Source: Streptomyces sp. NBC_00162 (GTDB lineage: Bacteria; Actinomycetota; Actinomycetes; Streptomycetales; Streptomycetaceae). From it: DNA of 64,000 nt. A program made the position numbers and the translations under genes. The notes beneath the pieces are model-generated. The model was not told where the DNA came from and did no database searches. It was given only the letters and a program-made list of their open reading frames with translations. The stretch is from assembly GCF_024611995.1 (NCBI RefSeq), contig NZ_CP102509.1, positions 7,192,001 through 7,256,000 of the forward strand, read 5' to 3'. Every line of letters begins with the position of its first letter. The stretch's first letter is position 1. This document shows positions 8,769 to 17,764 of the stretch, piece after piece.

Positions 8769-10362
8769 GGATCTCCTTGAAGGCATTGAGAAGGGACTGC
8801 CCGGTGGCATCGGCCATGTGCCCGCCGGTGGCCCTGGCGGCCCGGTCGAGCTCCCTCGGGTCGGCCTCGCCGTACCGGACGGTGTAGGTGCGGACCGCGC
8901 GGGCGGCCGGCGGCAGGGCCGCGTACCGGGCGAGGAACGCGTCCAGGCTCATCCCGGCGTTGTTCTCCCCGTCCGTCATGAGCACGATGGACACCCGCTG
9001 CCCGGAGTCCTTCGCCACCGCGTCGGCCGCCGTCCGGTAGCCGTGGTCGAGTGCTGACCACACGGCGGTGCTCGCGTCGAAGCCGTCGTCGGGGAGCATG
9101 CCGCGCAGCCGCTCCAGGTCCGGCGCCCCCTCGTACGTCACGCTCTGCTCGTCCAGGACGCCGCCGCCGAAGCGCACCACCGTGAGGGTCTCGCCCTGGT
9201 GGAAGCGGGCGAACTTGCCGGAAGGGGAGCCGTCCGCGCCGCTCAGCCCGTCCATCGTGGCGCGGAGGTTCGCGATCCGCTCGCCGCGCATGGACCCGGA
9301 GTAGTCGAGCAGGAAGATCACCTGCGCCGGACGGCCGCCGCGCGCGTCGGCGTAGTCGGCCAGCAGCCGGTCGAGAACCGCCTGGCTGTCCGGGAAGTAC
9401 AGGGCGTTGCCGAGCGGGGTGCGCAGGCTGGGCACGCGGGTGAGGCCGGGGTCGACCGGCCGGCGCAGCGTACGCTCCATGATCTTCCGCTGTACCGGCT
9501 CGCTCCGGAGCCAGGCCGTCAGCCGGTCGTAGGCGGCCCGTTTGGCCGGATCGAGCAGCATCAGCGGATAGTCGGACAGCACGATGCCGTCCTTCGGGTA
9601 GACGATCTCCAGGGGAACGCGCAGGGTGCCCGCCCGGTTGAGGGTGAGCAGCTCGGACTCGTAGGTGATCAGCCCGTCGAGGCCGTCCTCGCCCCGTGCG
9701 TACGCGTCGGTGAGGCGGCCGGAGGAGTCGTCGGTCAGCGCGTGCCCGGCGAAGAAGCCGCGCAACCGGTCGCAGGAGACGTCCTCGGGGCGCAGCGCGC
9801 CGCCGGTACCCGCGGCGGCGGTCGCGACGCCCACCAGCGCGGCGAGCCCGCTGTTCGAACTGCGGGGGTCGGCCATGGCGTACTTCAGCGTGCCGGCCGC
9901 CGCCGCGTCCGCCAGGTCCGCCCATGACAGCTGCCCGTCGGGGGCCGCCCGCCGCAGCCGCTCGGCCGCCTCGGGCTTCAGGCCGACGACGACGGGGGAG
10001 CGCATGATGCTCGTCGACAGCGGACCGTCCGCCTGGCGTCCGCCCTCCTTCAGCTTGAGCTGGAAGGGGCGGGAGGAGGAGAGCCAGGCGAGGTCGTGCC
10101 GGTAGTCGCCGGTGACCAGGGAGGCGGTGGCCTCGACGGTGCCCTGGTACTCCATCGTCAGCGTGATGCCGGTGTCACGGCGCAGATCATCGAACAGTGG
10201 CTGCATGTCGGCGAGTTCGGAGCTGGCGAGCACCCGCAGGGTCACCGGCTCGTCCTCGTCCCCGGAGCAGGCGGTGAGCGTGGCCAGTACGCACAGGCAG
10301 GCCAGGGCGAGCGAGGCCAGCGTCCTGCGACGGAGCCGGCCGGGCGAGCCAGGGGCCGTCAC
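8752..10362 (-). CDS. Lipoprotein with solute-binding-like and von Willebrand A domains
   Basis: 536 residues. A signal peptide ends in a lipobox (TLTAC), then a periplasmic-binding-protein-like region follows (VTLRVLASSELADMQPLFDDL and a DPRSSNSG segment), then a VWA domain from about residue 345. The MIDAS motif is DYSGSM, with the later metal Asp in LMTDGENN. Such proteins are expected on the outer face of the membrane and bind a ligand through the Mg site. Physiological role is unknown. It shares a 4-base overlap with the upstream gene and a 17-base overlap with the downstream one. Confidence 0.85.
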   Translation of the reverse strand: MTAPGSPGRLRRRTLASLALACLCVLATLTACSGDEDEPVTLRVLASSELADMQPLFDDLRRDTGITLTMEYQGTVEATASLVTGDYRHDLAWLSSSRPFQLKLKEGGRQADGPLSTSIMRSPVVVGLKPEAAERLRRAAPDGQLSWADLADAAAAGTLKYAMADPRSSNSGLAALVGVATAAAGTGGALRPEDVSCDRLRGFFAGHALTDDSSGRLTDAYARGEDGLDGLITYESELLTLNRAGTLRVPLEIVYPKDGIVLSDYPLMLLDPAKRAAYDRLTAWLRSEPVQRKIMERTLRRPVDPGLTRVPSLRTPLGNALYFPDSQAVLDRLLADYADARGGRPAQVIFLLDYSGSMRGERIANLRATMDGLSGADGSPSGKFARFHQGETLTVVRFGGGVLDEQSVTYEGAPDLERLRGMLPDDGFDASTAVWSALDHGYRTAADAVAKDSGQRVSIVLMTDGENNAGMSLDAFLARYAALPPAARAVRTYTVRYGEADPRELDRAARATGGHMADATGQSLLNAFKEIRGCHE

Positions 10363-11600
10363 GGCGCCCCCTCCGGGAGCTGGGCGGGCGGGCAGTCGCC
10401 GATGACGGAGATCATCTGCTCCAGATGGCGGATGCGGGGCATGGGCGAGCGCGTGTCGTCACCGCTCAGGGCGGGAATCGGGACGTTCCGCTCGGTCAGG
10501 AACCGCGACAGCTGGTCGCCGGCCACCTCGCCCGCCGGGTCCAGGATGCGGAAGCCCAGCTCCATCGCACGCCGGCGCAACTCCGGGTCCTCGGTGACGA
10601 GTTCGCCGAGCCGCTCGCCCTGGGTGTTCAGCGCGATGAACTGGGGCTGGGTGACGAACTGGCTGGAGGGGTAGAGCAGTACCCGCTCCGAGTCGAGCCG
10701 ACCGGACTCGGCGCGGTTGCGGACCTGATAGGTGAGGTACTGGTGCTCGTACGCCACGACCACCGGGGCGATGCCCTTGCCCTCCGGCGAGATGTATGTC
10801 TTGAACACGTCGGCGGCGGGCAGGCCCTGCTCCATGAGGTGCTTGACGGACTGCGCGCGGCTGCTCGCCTCCTCCGTGGTGGTGGGAACGTCGGGGCCGT
10901 TGCCGCGCCAGGTGAAGGAGACCAGTGCCAGATAGGTCCCGGCCGAGTTGGAGGTGCACACGTCGGGGCTCTGGGCGACGATCCGGTTGGCGTTGGAGAT
11001 CCCGTGCCGGCCGATGCCGAGGTCGTTCCAGCGCTGTCCCTTGTCGATGCTTTCCAGGAACTTCTGCATGTCCAGCGAGTAGTAGAGCGGCTGGTCCGCG
11101 CCCCCGGCGGGCAGCGGTCTGGCGATGCCCGCGTCACGCAGGGTCTCGGCGTACTCCCGGTAGGTCGCGAGCACGATGGGGCTCACGAACGGGCGGCGCA
11201 CCTTGGCGTACTGCCCGGCCGCGGAGCGCACGCCTGTGATCAGATCGCCGGCCGGCTGACCTGAGGGGAAGACGAAGTCGAAGGCGCCGAGGTCGCGCAG
11301 GGCGACCTCGCGCGAGCCCGTGCTGGTGATGTGGACCTGGACGCGGTGCTTCAGCAGGATCCGCTGGACCTCCTCGTCCTCGAAGAAGTCCCGCTTGGAG
11401 GCCATCTTGCCCTCGAGGACGATCACGCTCTCGAAGGGCAGCAGCAGATTGCCCGACACGGCCAGTGTGGCGAACCCCGTCAGCACCGTGGCCAGCGCGG
11501 GCAGGAACAAGAGCAGCATCCGCCGCGACCACGAGCCGGACGGCCGGCGCCGCACGGCCAGGCGAGGCTCCTCGACGACAGGTCTCTCCCCGACAGTCAC
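10359..11600 (-). CDS. Membrane-anchored solute-binding-like protein
   Basis: About 413 residues, with an N-terminal transmembrane helix (RMLLLFLPALATVLTGFATL) after a short cytoplasmic stretch and then an extracellular type-2 periplasmic-binding-like fold (VIVLEGKMASKRDFFEDEEV, FDFVFPSGQPAGDLI). It looks like the substrate-recognition half of the VWA lipoprotein encoded next. I chose the GTG at 11600 because GGGGGG lies five bases upstream; GTG 11627 is possible. First gene of the three-gene unit. Confidence 0.7.
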   Translation of the reverse strand: MTVGERPVVEEPRLAVRRRPSGSWSRRMLLLFLPALATVLTGFATLAVSGNLLLPFESVIVLEGKMASKRDFFEDEEVQRILLKHRVQVHITSTGSREVALRDLGAFDFVFPSGQPAGDLITGVRSAAGQYAKVRRPFVSPIVLATYREYAETLRDAGIARPLPAGGADQPLYYSLDMQKFLESIDKGQRWNDLGIGRHGISNANRIVAQSPDVCTSNSAGTYLALVSFTWRGNGPDVPTTTEEASSRAQSVKHLMEQGLPAADVFKTYISPEGKGIAPVVVAYEHQYLTYQVRNRAESGRLDSERVLLYPSSQFVTQPQFIALNTQGERLGELVTEDPELRRRAMELGFRILDPAGEVAGDQLSRFLTERNVPIPALSGDDTRSPMPRIRHLEQMISVIGDCPPAQLPEGAP

Positions 11601-11721
11601 CCATGCCCCCCAGCACGTCCCCGTCACCCTCGAGCGGCATCATCCACCGCCCGGTTGGCCATTCACGCACAGTTCCGCCAATCCCGCGTTAACAACTGCG
11701 TTGAAAACGCGGAGAGTTGGC

Positions 11722-12018
11722 TCACCGACCGGCGTCTTCCGGCCATCCGTAACCGGTGCGCGGATCAGGAGGCGCGGCGCCCATCGCCAAGAGATCCTTG
11801 TCGGCGGCGCGCATCAGCTGGCCGGCGAGGTCGCGCATCGCCCGGCTCGCGGCGAGCTCGTCACCGATCGCGGGAACCTCCAGGTCCTGCGGATTGCAGC
11901 GCGCCGCACCGCGGCCGACCATCGTCGACTTGCCGTTGTCGAGGACCGCCCGCGCCTTGGTCGTACCGCCGTCCTCGATCAGGTAGACGCCCACCTTCCA
12001 TTCCTCGGCGTGTGTCAT
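11722..12018 (-). CDS. DUF1876 domain protein
   Basis: 98 residues beginning MTHAEEWKVGVYLIEDGGTT, followed by KARAVLDNG and a C-terminal helix with RAMRDLAGQLMRAADKDL. This is the small dsRBD-like DUF1876 family common in Streptomyces, of unknown function. ATG 12018 is backed by AGGAGG nine bases upstream. Confidence 0.88.
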   Translation of the reverse strand: MTHAEEWKVGVYLIEDGGTTKARAVLDNGKSTMVGRGAARCNPQDLEVPAIGDELAASRAMRDLAGQLMRAADKDLLAMGAAPPDPRTGYGWPEDAGR

Positions 12019-12091
12019 GACATGCCTCCTCACACCCCGGCACTGCCCCTGTCTCCAGGATGCATCCGCGGGCGGGGTACGGGCCACCGCT

Positions 12092-12292
12092 CTACTCGGC
12101 GATCTCCGTCCGCTCCCACCACTCGTACACGGGCAGCCGCCCCTCCGGGCCGTCCTGGTGCCGCGACGTGGGCTTGAAATGCTCGTATCCGCCGAGGTGC
12201 GGGATCTTCAGGTCTTCTCCGGGGGCCGGGGCCGCGACGATCCGCTCGCGCAGGTCGTCCGGGCCGCCCACGAGTACCGCGCTGTCTGCCAT
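12092..12292 (-). CDS. DUF5988 family small protein
   Basis: 66 residues: VLVGGPDDLRERIV, LKIPHLGGYEHFKPT and terminal VYEWWERTEIAE fit the DUF5988 family often found at the edges of Streptomyces biosynthetic clusters. No catalytic residues are recognisable. CTGGAGGC stands directly upstream of ATG 12292. It lies 51 bases downstream of the aspartokinase and may be the last gene of that transcript. Confidence 0.8.
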   Translation of the reverse strand: MADSAVLVGGPDDLRERIVAAPAPGEDLKIPHLGGYEHFKPTSRHQDGPEGRLPVYEWWERTEIAE

Positions 12293-12343
12293 GCCTCCAG
12301 TCTTCCGACCCCTGGGACCGTTCGCACGTCGAACCCGGAGGGC

Positions 12344-13570
12344 TCAGTGCGCGCCGTCCCGCGGCACCGGGACCGCCCGGGAGCCGAACAGGACGTCGCT
12401 GTGCGCGGAGCGCGCCTTGACCGGCGCCGGGGCCGGTGCCGGCGCTGCCGGGCCCGGGGCGTTCACCGGGTCCGGGTAGAGCCGGGCGTGGCACCGGCGG
12501 GCCTCGGCGTCTGCGTCGGCCCGGGACACCAGGACGTGCTCGGCCCGGCCGTCCGCGCGCACCGTGGTGATCAGGCACAGGTCGTCGTGCCGCCGCCCGG
12601 CGCCGAGCTGGTGCGCCGTACCCCGGGCCCCGGCCGGCACCACCAGGTAGGTGCCGCTCGCCGAGTCGAATTCCGTGGTCCGCAGGCCCTCCGCCAGCAG
12701 CCCGCGCGCCGCCGCCCGGCGCTCCGGCCCGGACCGGAACCGCCAGACGTCGCTGCCCTTGTGCGCGACCACCGCGGCCGCCTCGGGGCCCTGGCCCACC
12801 ACGGTCCCGCCCCCGCCCGAGCCGGTCCACGGGAAGGGGCGGCAGTGCAGCCGCACGTCCCCGCGCTCCGCCCAGTCCACGGCACTCTCGTGGACGACCT
12901 TGGCGCCGTGGCGCGACATCCGCCGCACGCCCTCGTAACTGATCTCGGGGAGCGTCCGCGCGGCCGGCACCAGATAGGGGTCCGCGGTGCAGACTCCGGG
13001 CACGTCGGAGAAGAGCACGCAGGTACCGGCGCCCAGCGCCGCGGCCATCGCCGCCGCCGAGAGGTCGGAGCTGTTGCGGCCCAGCATGACGGTCCCGCCG
13101 GCCGAGTCGACCGCCTGACCGCCCGGTACGACCAGGACCGGGCAGTCCTCCAGACCCGACAGCAGCACCGCGGGATCGGCCCGGATCAGCCTCGCCCGGT
13201 CGGCGGGCCCCTCGCCCAGCAGCCCGGTGCCGGCCGCGGACAGCGCCAGCGCGGGCACGCCCGCGGCGTCGAGGGCGGCCGCCAGCAGGGCGACGCTCAC
13301 CGTCTCGCCACTGGTCAGCAGCATGGCGGCGACCTGTGCGGGCGGGTCGTCGGCCAGGACGTCGAGGGTCTGCTGGAGCCTGCCCGTGGTGCCGGACATC
13401 GCACTCACCACCACGACCACCGGGCGCTTCTCGTCGGCGATCCGACGGGCCGTGTACCGGGCGACCCGCGTGTAGCCGTCCAGCTCCGCGAACGCGGATC
13501 CGCCGAACTTCATCACCAGCGGACGCGGGTCCGGCCCGGCCTGCCCGGCGGCGCCGGTCAACCCAACCAC
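12344..13570 (-). CDS. Divergent aspartate kinase
   Basis: About 408 residues. The kinase core is clear: VMKFGGSAF, VVSAMSGTT, TSGETVSVALLAAAL, GRNSSDLSA (canonical GRGGSD altered), SDVPGVCTADP and RRMSRHGAKVVH. It should phosphorylate L-aspartate to 4-aspartyl phosphate. The C-terminal third does not look like the ACT pair that gives lysine/threonine feedback inhibition, so it is probably deregulated and pathway-dedicated. The GTG at 13570 overlaps the end of the aspartate-semialdehyde dehydrogenase gene; TTG 13566 is an alternative. Together the pair supplies aspartate 4-semialdehyde; no homoserine dehydrogenase is present. Confidence 0.85.
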   Translation of the reverse strand: MVGLTGAAGQAGPDPRPLVMKFGGSAFAELDGYTRVARYTARRIADEKRPVVVVVSAMSGTTGRLQQTLDVLADDPPAQVAAMLLTSGETVSVALLAAALDAAGVPALALSAAGTGLLGEGPADRARLIRADPAVLLSGLEDCPVLVVPGGQAVDSAGGTVMLGRNSSDLSAAAMAAALGAGTCVLFSDVPGVCTADPYLVPAARTLPEISYEGVRRMSRHGAKVVHESAVDWAERGDVRLHCRPFPWTGSGGGGTVVGQGPEAAAVVAHKGSDVWRFRSGPERRAAARGLLAEGLRTTEFDSASGTYLVVPAGARGTAHQLGAGRRHDDLCLITTVRADGRAEHVLVSRADADAEARRCHARLYPDPVNAPGPAAPAPAPAPVKARSAHSDVLFGSRAVPVPRDGAH

Positions 13571-14607
13571 CCGTTCTTCGTGGCGAGTTCCACGATCTGC
13601 AGGGCGTTGAGCGCCGCCCCGACCCACAGGTTGTCGGCGACGACCCACACCGCCGCGGCCCGCGGGTCCTCCGGCTCGACCCGGATGCGGCCGACGTGGA
13701 CCAGCGCCCGGTCCTCGGGCCGGGCGAAGACGGAGCGGGGCATCGGGTACGAGGGGCTGTCCGACCGGGAGTAGACCCGGAGCCCCGGGGTGGCCGCCAG
13801 CGCCTTCTCTACGGCCGCGGTGGTGACCGGCTCGCGCAGTCTGACGTGCACCGCCTCGGAGTGGCAGTGGAACACCGGCACCCGCACCGCCGTCGCGCTC
13901 ACCCGCAGCTCGGGCAGGCCGAGTATCTTGCGCGGTTCGCGGACGAGTTTGCGTTCCTCGTGGGTGAGCCCGGAGTCGTCCTGGAGACCGATCTCGGGCA
14001 CGAGGCTGAAGGGCAGCGGCTGCCCGAACCGCCCGCCCGGCCCGTCCTGCGCCCCGGGGTCGTCCAGTACCCTCCTGGATCCCTCGGCCAGTTCCTCCAG
14101 CCCCCGCAGACCGCCGCCCGACGCCGCCTGGTAGGTCGCCACCACCACGCTTTCCAGCGTGGCGAGTTCGTGCAACGGCTGCAGGGCGCGCACCAGCTGG
14201 ATGGTCGAGCAGTTCGGATTCGCCACGAGGCCGGAGTCCGGCCGGACGGCGAGCGCGCCCGGGTTGACCTGCGGTACGACGAGCGGGACGTCCGGTCGCA
14301 TCCGGAACGCGGAACTGTTGTCGACGATCAGCACGCCGGCCGCGGCCAGCCGCTCCGCCTCCCGGTTGCTGACGTCCACACCCGCGCAGAAGACGGCGAC
14401 GTCCAGACCCCGGGGATCGAGATCCTCGACGGTCACCAGCGGGGCCATGGGCAGGGACAGCGCGAGTTCGGCGCCCAGGTCCCGGCCCACGCTGCGCGCC
14501 GAGCCGACCGGTACCACCCGCTCCACCGGCACGATCCCGCTGTCGAGCAGGGCCAGGCACTCCCTGCCCACAGCGCCGGTGGCGCCGATTATCGCGATGC
14601 GCAGCAT
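13558..14607 (-). CDS. asd: Aspartate-semialdehyde dehydrogenase
   Basis: 349 residues, full length for the family. N-terminal NADP loop IIGATGAVGRECL, VDNSSAFRM, catalytic Cys in ANPNCSTIQ, TYQAASGGG, and the active-site His region VFHCHSEAVHV. It reduces 4-aspartyl phosphate to L-aspartate 4-semialdehyde. Its neighbour is a second, divergent aspartokinase, and it sits downstream of regulators and oxidoreductases of the peptide-associated region; I infer a specialised-metabolism copy rather than the primary lysine/threonine gene. GGAGG is seven bases upstream of ATG 14607. Confidence 0.93.
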   Translation of the reverse strand: MLRIAIIGATGAVGRECLALLDSGIVPVERVVPVGSARSVGRDLGAELALSLPMAPLVTVEDLDPRGLDVAVFCAGVDVSNREAERLAAAGVLIVDNSSAFRMRPDVPLVVPQVNPGALAVRPDSGLVANPNCSTIQLVRALQPLHELATLESVVVATYQAASGGGLRGLEELAEGSRRVLDDPGAQDGPGGRFGQPLPFSLVPEIGLQDDSGLTHEERKLVREPRKILGLPELRVSATAVRVPVFHCHSEAVHVRLREPVTTAAVEKALAATPGLRVYSRSDSPSYPMPRSVFARPEDRALVHVGRIRVEPEDPRAAAVWVVADNLWVGAALNALQIVELATKNGWLG

Positions 14608-14629
14608 TCCCGTCCTCCTGTTGTGTCCG

Positions 14630-15589
14630 TCAGGTGAGAGAACCCCGGAAAGCGCGCCGGTAGGCGTTCGGGGTGGTGTTCAGCGAGCGCACGAACTGGT
14701 GGCGCAGGGCGGCCGCGTTGGGGAATCCCGTACGGGCGGCCACCGCCTCCATCGTCTCGTCCGTGTTCTCGAGGAGCCGCTGGGCGCTCAGGACCCGCTG
14801 CGCCAGCAGCCAGCGGTACGGGGTGGTGCCGGTCTCCATGCGGAAGCGGCGGGCGAAGGTGCGCGGCGACATGCACGCCAGGGCCGACAGCTGCTCGACG
14901 CTGATCTCCTGGTCCAGGTGTTCCTCGGCCCAGGCCAGCACGTCGCGCACCCCGTCCTCGCGGTACTCCGCCACCGGCCTCTCGATGTACTGGGCCTGGC
15001 CGCCGTCCCGGTGCGGGGGTACGACCATGCGCCGGGCGATGGCATTGGCGACATCGCTGCCCTGGAGCTTGCGCACCAGGTGGAGGGCGGCGTCGATCCC
15101 CGCCGAGGTGCCGGCCGAGGTGAAGACCGGATCCTCGTCGACGTACAGCACCCCCGGCTCGACCTCCGCCTTCGGATACCGCTCGGCGAGCGCGGCGGCG
15201 TACCGCCAGTGCGTGGTGCAGCGCCGCCCGTCGAGCAGCCCGGCCGCGCCCAGGACGAAGGCCCCGACACAGACGCTGAGCACCCGGGCACCGCGCGCCA
15301 CCGCCTGGCGCAGGGCTTCAAGGAGATCCGGCGGGAAGTCCCTGGTGTGGAAGTCGTCCCCGACCGGGATGGCGATGAGATCGGCGTCCGCGAGCCGGTC
15401 GAGACCGTACGGCGTGCTGATGGTGAATCCGGGGACCGCGCGCACGGATGAGGATTCCGCGGCGACGAGCGCGAAGTCGTAGGCGGGCAGCCCCTCCTCC
15501 TGGCGGTCGATCCCGAACACTTCGCATACGACGCCCAGCTCGAACGGGTGGACGTTGTCGAGTAGCACTGCGGCTACGTTCTTCAGCAT
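14630..15589 (-). CDS. GlxA-family AraC regulator (DJ-1/PfpI-like domain plus HTH)
   Basis: 319 residues. The N-terminal half is a DJ-1/PfpI-like amidotransferase fold (VAAVLLDNVHPFELGVVCEVFG, SVCVGAFVLGAAG at the nucleophile elbow). The C-terminal half has two AraC-type HTH motifs (ISVEQLSALACMSPRTFARRF and MEAVAARTGFPNAAALRHQF). ATG 15589 begins the conserved DJ-1 strand. An inverted repeat 32 bases upstream of the start is a likely operator for autoregulation. It probably controls the flanking biosynthetic genes; the signal it senses is unknown. Confidence 0.9.
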   Translation of the reverse strand: MLKNVAAVLLDNVHPFELGVVCEVFGIDRQEEGLPAYDFALVAAESSSVRAVPGFTISTPYGLDRLADADLIAIPVGDDFHTRDFPPDLLEALRQAVARGARVLSVCVGAFVLGAAGLLDGRRCTTHWRYAAALAERYPKAEVEPGVLYVDEDPVFTSAGTSAGIDAALHLVRKLQGSDVANAIARRMVVPPHRDGGQAQYIERPVAEYREDGVRDVLAWAEEHLDQEISVEQLSALACMSPRTFARRFRMETGTTPYRWLLAQRVLSAQRLLENTDETMEAVAARTGFPNAAALRHQFVRSLNTTPNAYRRAFRGSLT

Positions 15590-15620
15590 GGGATCCAATG
15601 TGGCAGGGATTCGTGGTGTT

Positions 15621-15642
15621 CTGACAGTCCCACCACTGTCAG
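15621..15642. promoter_or_regulatory. Inverted repeat, likely operator of the GlxA-type gene
   Basis: CTGACAGT and ACTGTCAG form a perfect 8-bp inverted repeat separated by CCCACC, 32 bases upstream of the GlxA-type start codon and in the only sizeable gap between the two regulator genes. A further partial copy (CACACTGACGG) follows. It could also act as a hairpin for the upstream luxR transcript. Confidence 0.5.
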
Positions 15643-15733
15643 GTGGCCAAAAGCTCCCGCACACTGACGGCATGGATCCGGCAGTGTTCCGGAGTTGTTC
15701 ACCTGGGTCCGGGGAGGGGGCTGCCGCACTGAA

Positions 15734-16195
15734 TCACTCGCCGATGGAGACGATACCGCCGCGTATTCCCATGACGACGGCCTGTGTGCGATCGGAAGCG
15801 CCGACCTTCGAAAAGACGGCGGATAAATGATTCCGCACCGTCTTCTCCGATATCCCGAGCGAGCTGGCCACCCGCCGGTTCGACTTCCCCTGGGACACGA
15901 GGACCAGGATCTCGCGCTCGCGCGCCGTCAGGAGGGAGAGCGGCTCCCGGGACGTCGGATCCGTGGGGAGAGGGGTCGGGTCAGGGCAGGCCTGCTGTTC
16001 GTCGCCGGTGTCCGTACGCAAGTCCTCGATCATCTGTTCCTGGGCTTCCAGTGCGTCCTGCACCTCACCGAGGGCCTTGTGCATCCTGTCGACCGCCTCG
16101 GCGAGAGCCGTAACGGGCTGCGGTGGCGCACCGCAGAATTCACAGCACCTCTTGCCACTCAACTCGACGACTCGCCTCTGCACAACACGTGCCAT
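15734..16195 (-). CDS. Orphan LuxR/NarL-type DNA-binding regulator
   Basis: 153 residues with no receiver domain. The N-terminus has a short CCEFC cysteine cluster, the middle is a coiled-coil-like stretch (LAEAVDRMHKALGEVQDALEAQEQMIEDL), and the C-terminus is a canonical LuxR HTH (LTAREREILVLVSQGKSN, GISEKTVRNHLSAVFSKVG). A TTA codon lies inside the recognition helix region (15824-15826), so translation should need bldA tRNA. ATG 16195 is preceded by AAGGGAG. It is the best candidate to bind the two shared GGGAC-N4-GTCC palindromes in this region; that link is inference. Confidence 0.87.
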   Translation of the reverse strand: MARVVQRRVVELSGKRCCEFCGAPPQPVTALAEAVDRMHKALGEVQDALEAQEQMIEDLRTDTGDEQQACPDPTPLPTDPTSREPLSLLTAREREILVLVSQGKSNRRVASSLGISEKTVRNHLSAVFSKVGASDRTQAVVMGIRGGIVSIGE

Positions 16196-16263
16196 CAGGT
16201 GCACTCCCTTAATGCAGATGTGAAAACCGAACCGCTCTTTTCGGTGAGGTCCAAAATCTCGAT

Positions 16264-17721
16264 TTACGCAGGAGCCTGGGTGTGTATGGCCACCGTCTTG
16301 CACCTCGTGTATTCACGCAGCGCCTCCAGCCCCTTCTCCACGCCTATGCCCGAGCGCTTGTATCCCCCGAAGGGAAGCTCCACGCCACCGGCCGCGCTGT
16401 AGTTGTTCACGAACACCTGCCCCACCCGAAGCCGCTGGGCGAGCCAGTGGGCGGTGGTCACGTCGGACGTCCAGACACCGGCGGCCAGCCCGTAGGTGGT
16501 GTGCTCCGCGAGCTCGACCGCTTCGTCCAGCGCGTCGAACACCGATACGCACAGGACCGGGCCGAAGATCTCCTCGTTGAACACCCGGTGCTCCGGTGTC
16601 ACGTGGTCCAGGATCGTGGGTTCCACGTAGAACCCCCCGGCGTAGGCCTCGCCCTCGGGCACCGCGCCGCCGGCGCGGACCACGCCGTCCCTGCCGCCCT
16701 CGGCCAGGTAGCCGAGCACCTGGTCGCGCTGCTTCGCGGAGATGAGCGGTCCCATGTCGGGATCGCTGATCCCCGGGCCGATGCGCAGGGCGCGGAACGC
16801 GTCCGCGAGGGCCGCCACCAGCTCCTCGTGTACGGAGCGGTGGACGAGCAGCCGGCTTCCGGCCGAACAGTTCTGCCCCGCGTGCTCGGTGATCGAGTCG
16901 ACGATCAGCGGCACCGCTCGCCTGGCGTCGAAGTCGGGGAGGACGATGTGCGGTGACTTGCCGCCGAGCTCCAGGGTGACCGGCACGATGTTCCTCGCGG
17001 CCGCGCACATGACGGCCTCGCCGATCTCGCGCGAACCGGTGAAGGCCAGGCGGTCCACGTCGGGATGCGCGGCCAGTGCCGCTCCTGCCTCCTCTCCGTA
17101 GCCCGGCACCACGTTCAGCGCGCCCGCCGGGAGTCCTGCTTCCAGAACAATCTCCGCCAGGCGGAGCGAGGTCAACGGCGCGTCCTCGGCCGGCTTGAGC
17201 ACAGAGCAGTTTCCGGCCGCCAGGGCGGGTGCGACGGTCCGGGCGGCGATTTGCAGGGGGTAGTTCCACGGGATGATGTGCCCGCACACCCCGTACGGCT
17301 CCCGCAGGGTGAAGGCGAACCGGTCCGCCTGATGCAGGATCGTTTCACCACCCAGCGCCTCCACGGCACTGGCATAGAAGTCGAAGTAGCGTGCGGCGAC
17401 GTCGGCGTCGACCAGCGACTGGCTGAGCGGCTTGCCGGTGTCGAGGGTCTCCAGCCTGGCCAGTTCCGGGCGTTCGGCGCGGATCGCCGCGGCGATCCGG
17501 CGGCAGACCCCGGACCGCTCCGCCACCGTGGCGAACCGCCAGGCCGACTCGTACGTGGACCGGGCCGCCTCCACGGCCTGGGCGACCTCGGCCTCGCCGC
17601 AGCGGGCCACTCGCGCGAACGGGCGGCCGTTCGACGGATCGAGGACGTCGATCCATCCCACCGCGGGAACCTTCTTTCCCGCGATGACGGCCGTGTACTC
17701 AGGTAAGTCTGCTTCGCTCAC
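16264..17721 (-). CDS. NAD(P)-dependent aldehyde dehydrogenase
   Basis: 485-residue ALDH-superfamily enzyme of the betaine/aminobutyraldehyde dehydrogenase type. Seen: IIPWNYPLQIAARTVAPALAAG, LELGGKSP with the catalytic Glu, GQNCSAGSR with the catalytic Cys, and EEIFGPVLCV. It oxidises an aldehyde to a carboxylate. Codon 6 is TTA (17704-17706), indicating bldA control. It lies 43 bases downstream of an iron-type alcohol dehydrogenase; the pair may interconvert an alcohol, aldehyde and acid, possibly derived from aspartate semialdehyde (inference). Confidence 0.92.
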   Translation of the reverse strand: MSEADLPEYTAVIAGKKVPAVGWIDVLDPSNGRPFARVARCGEAEVAQAVEAARSTYESAWRFATVAERSGVCRRIAAAIRAERPELARLETLDTGKPLSQSLVDADVAARYFDFYASAVEALGGETILHQADRFAFTLREPYGVCGHIIPWNYPLQIAARTVAPALAAGNCSVLKPAEDAPLTSLRLAEIVLEAGLPAGALNVVPGYGEEAGAALAAHPDVDRLAFTGSREIGEAVMCAAARNIVPVTLELGGKSPHIVLPDFDARRAVPLIVDSITEHAGQNCSAGSRLLVHRSVHEELVAALADAFRALRIGPGISDPDMGPLISAKQRDQVLGYLAEGGRDGVVRAGGAVPEGEAYAGGFYVEPTILDHVTPEHRVFNEEIFGPVLCVSVFDALDEAVELAEHTTYGLAAGVWTSDVTTAHWLAQRLRVGQVFVNNYSAAGGVELPFGGYKRSGIGVEKGLEALREYTRCKTVAIHTQAPA

Positions 17722-17764
17722 GGGGGCATCAAGCTCCTTGCGTGGGGGACCGCAACACTCGTCG

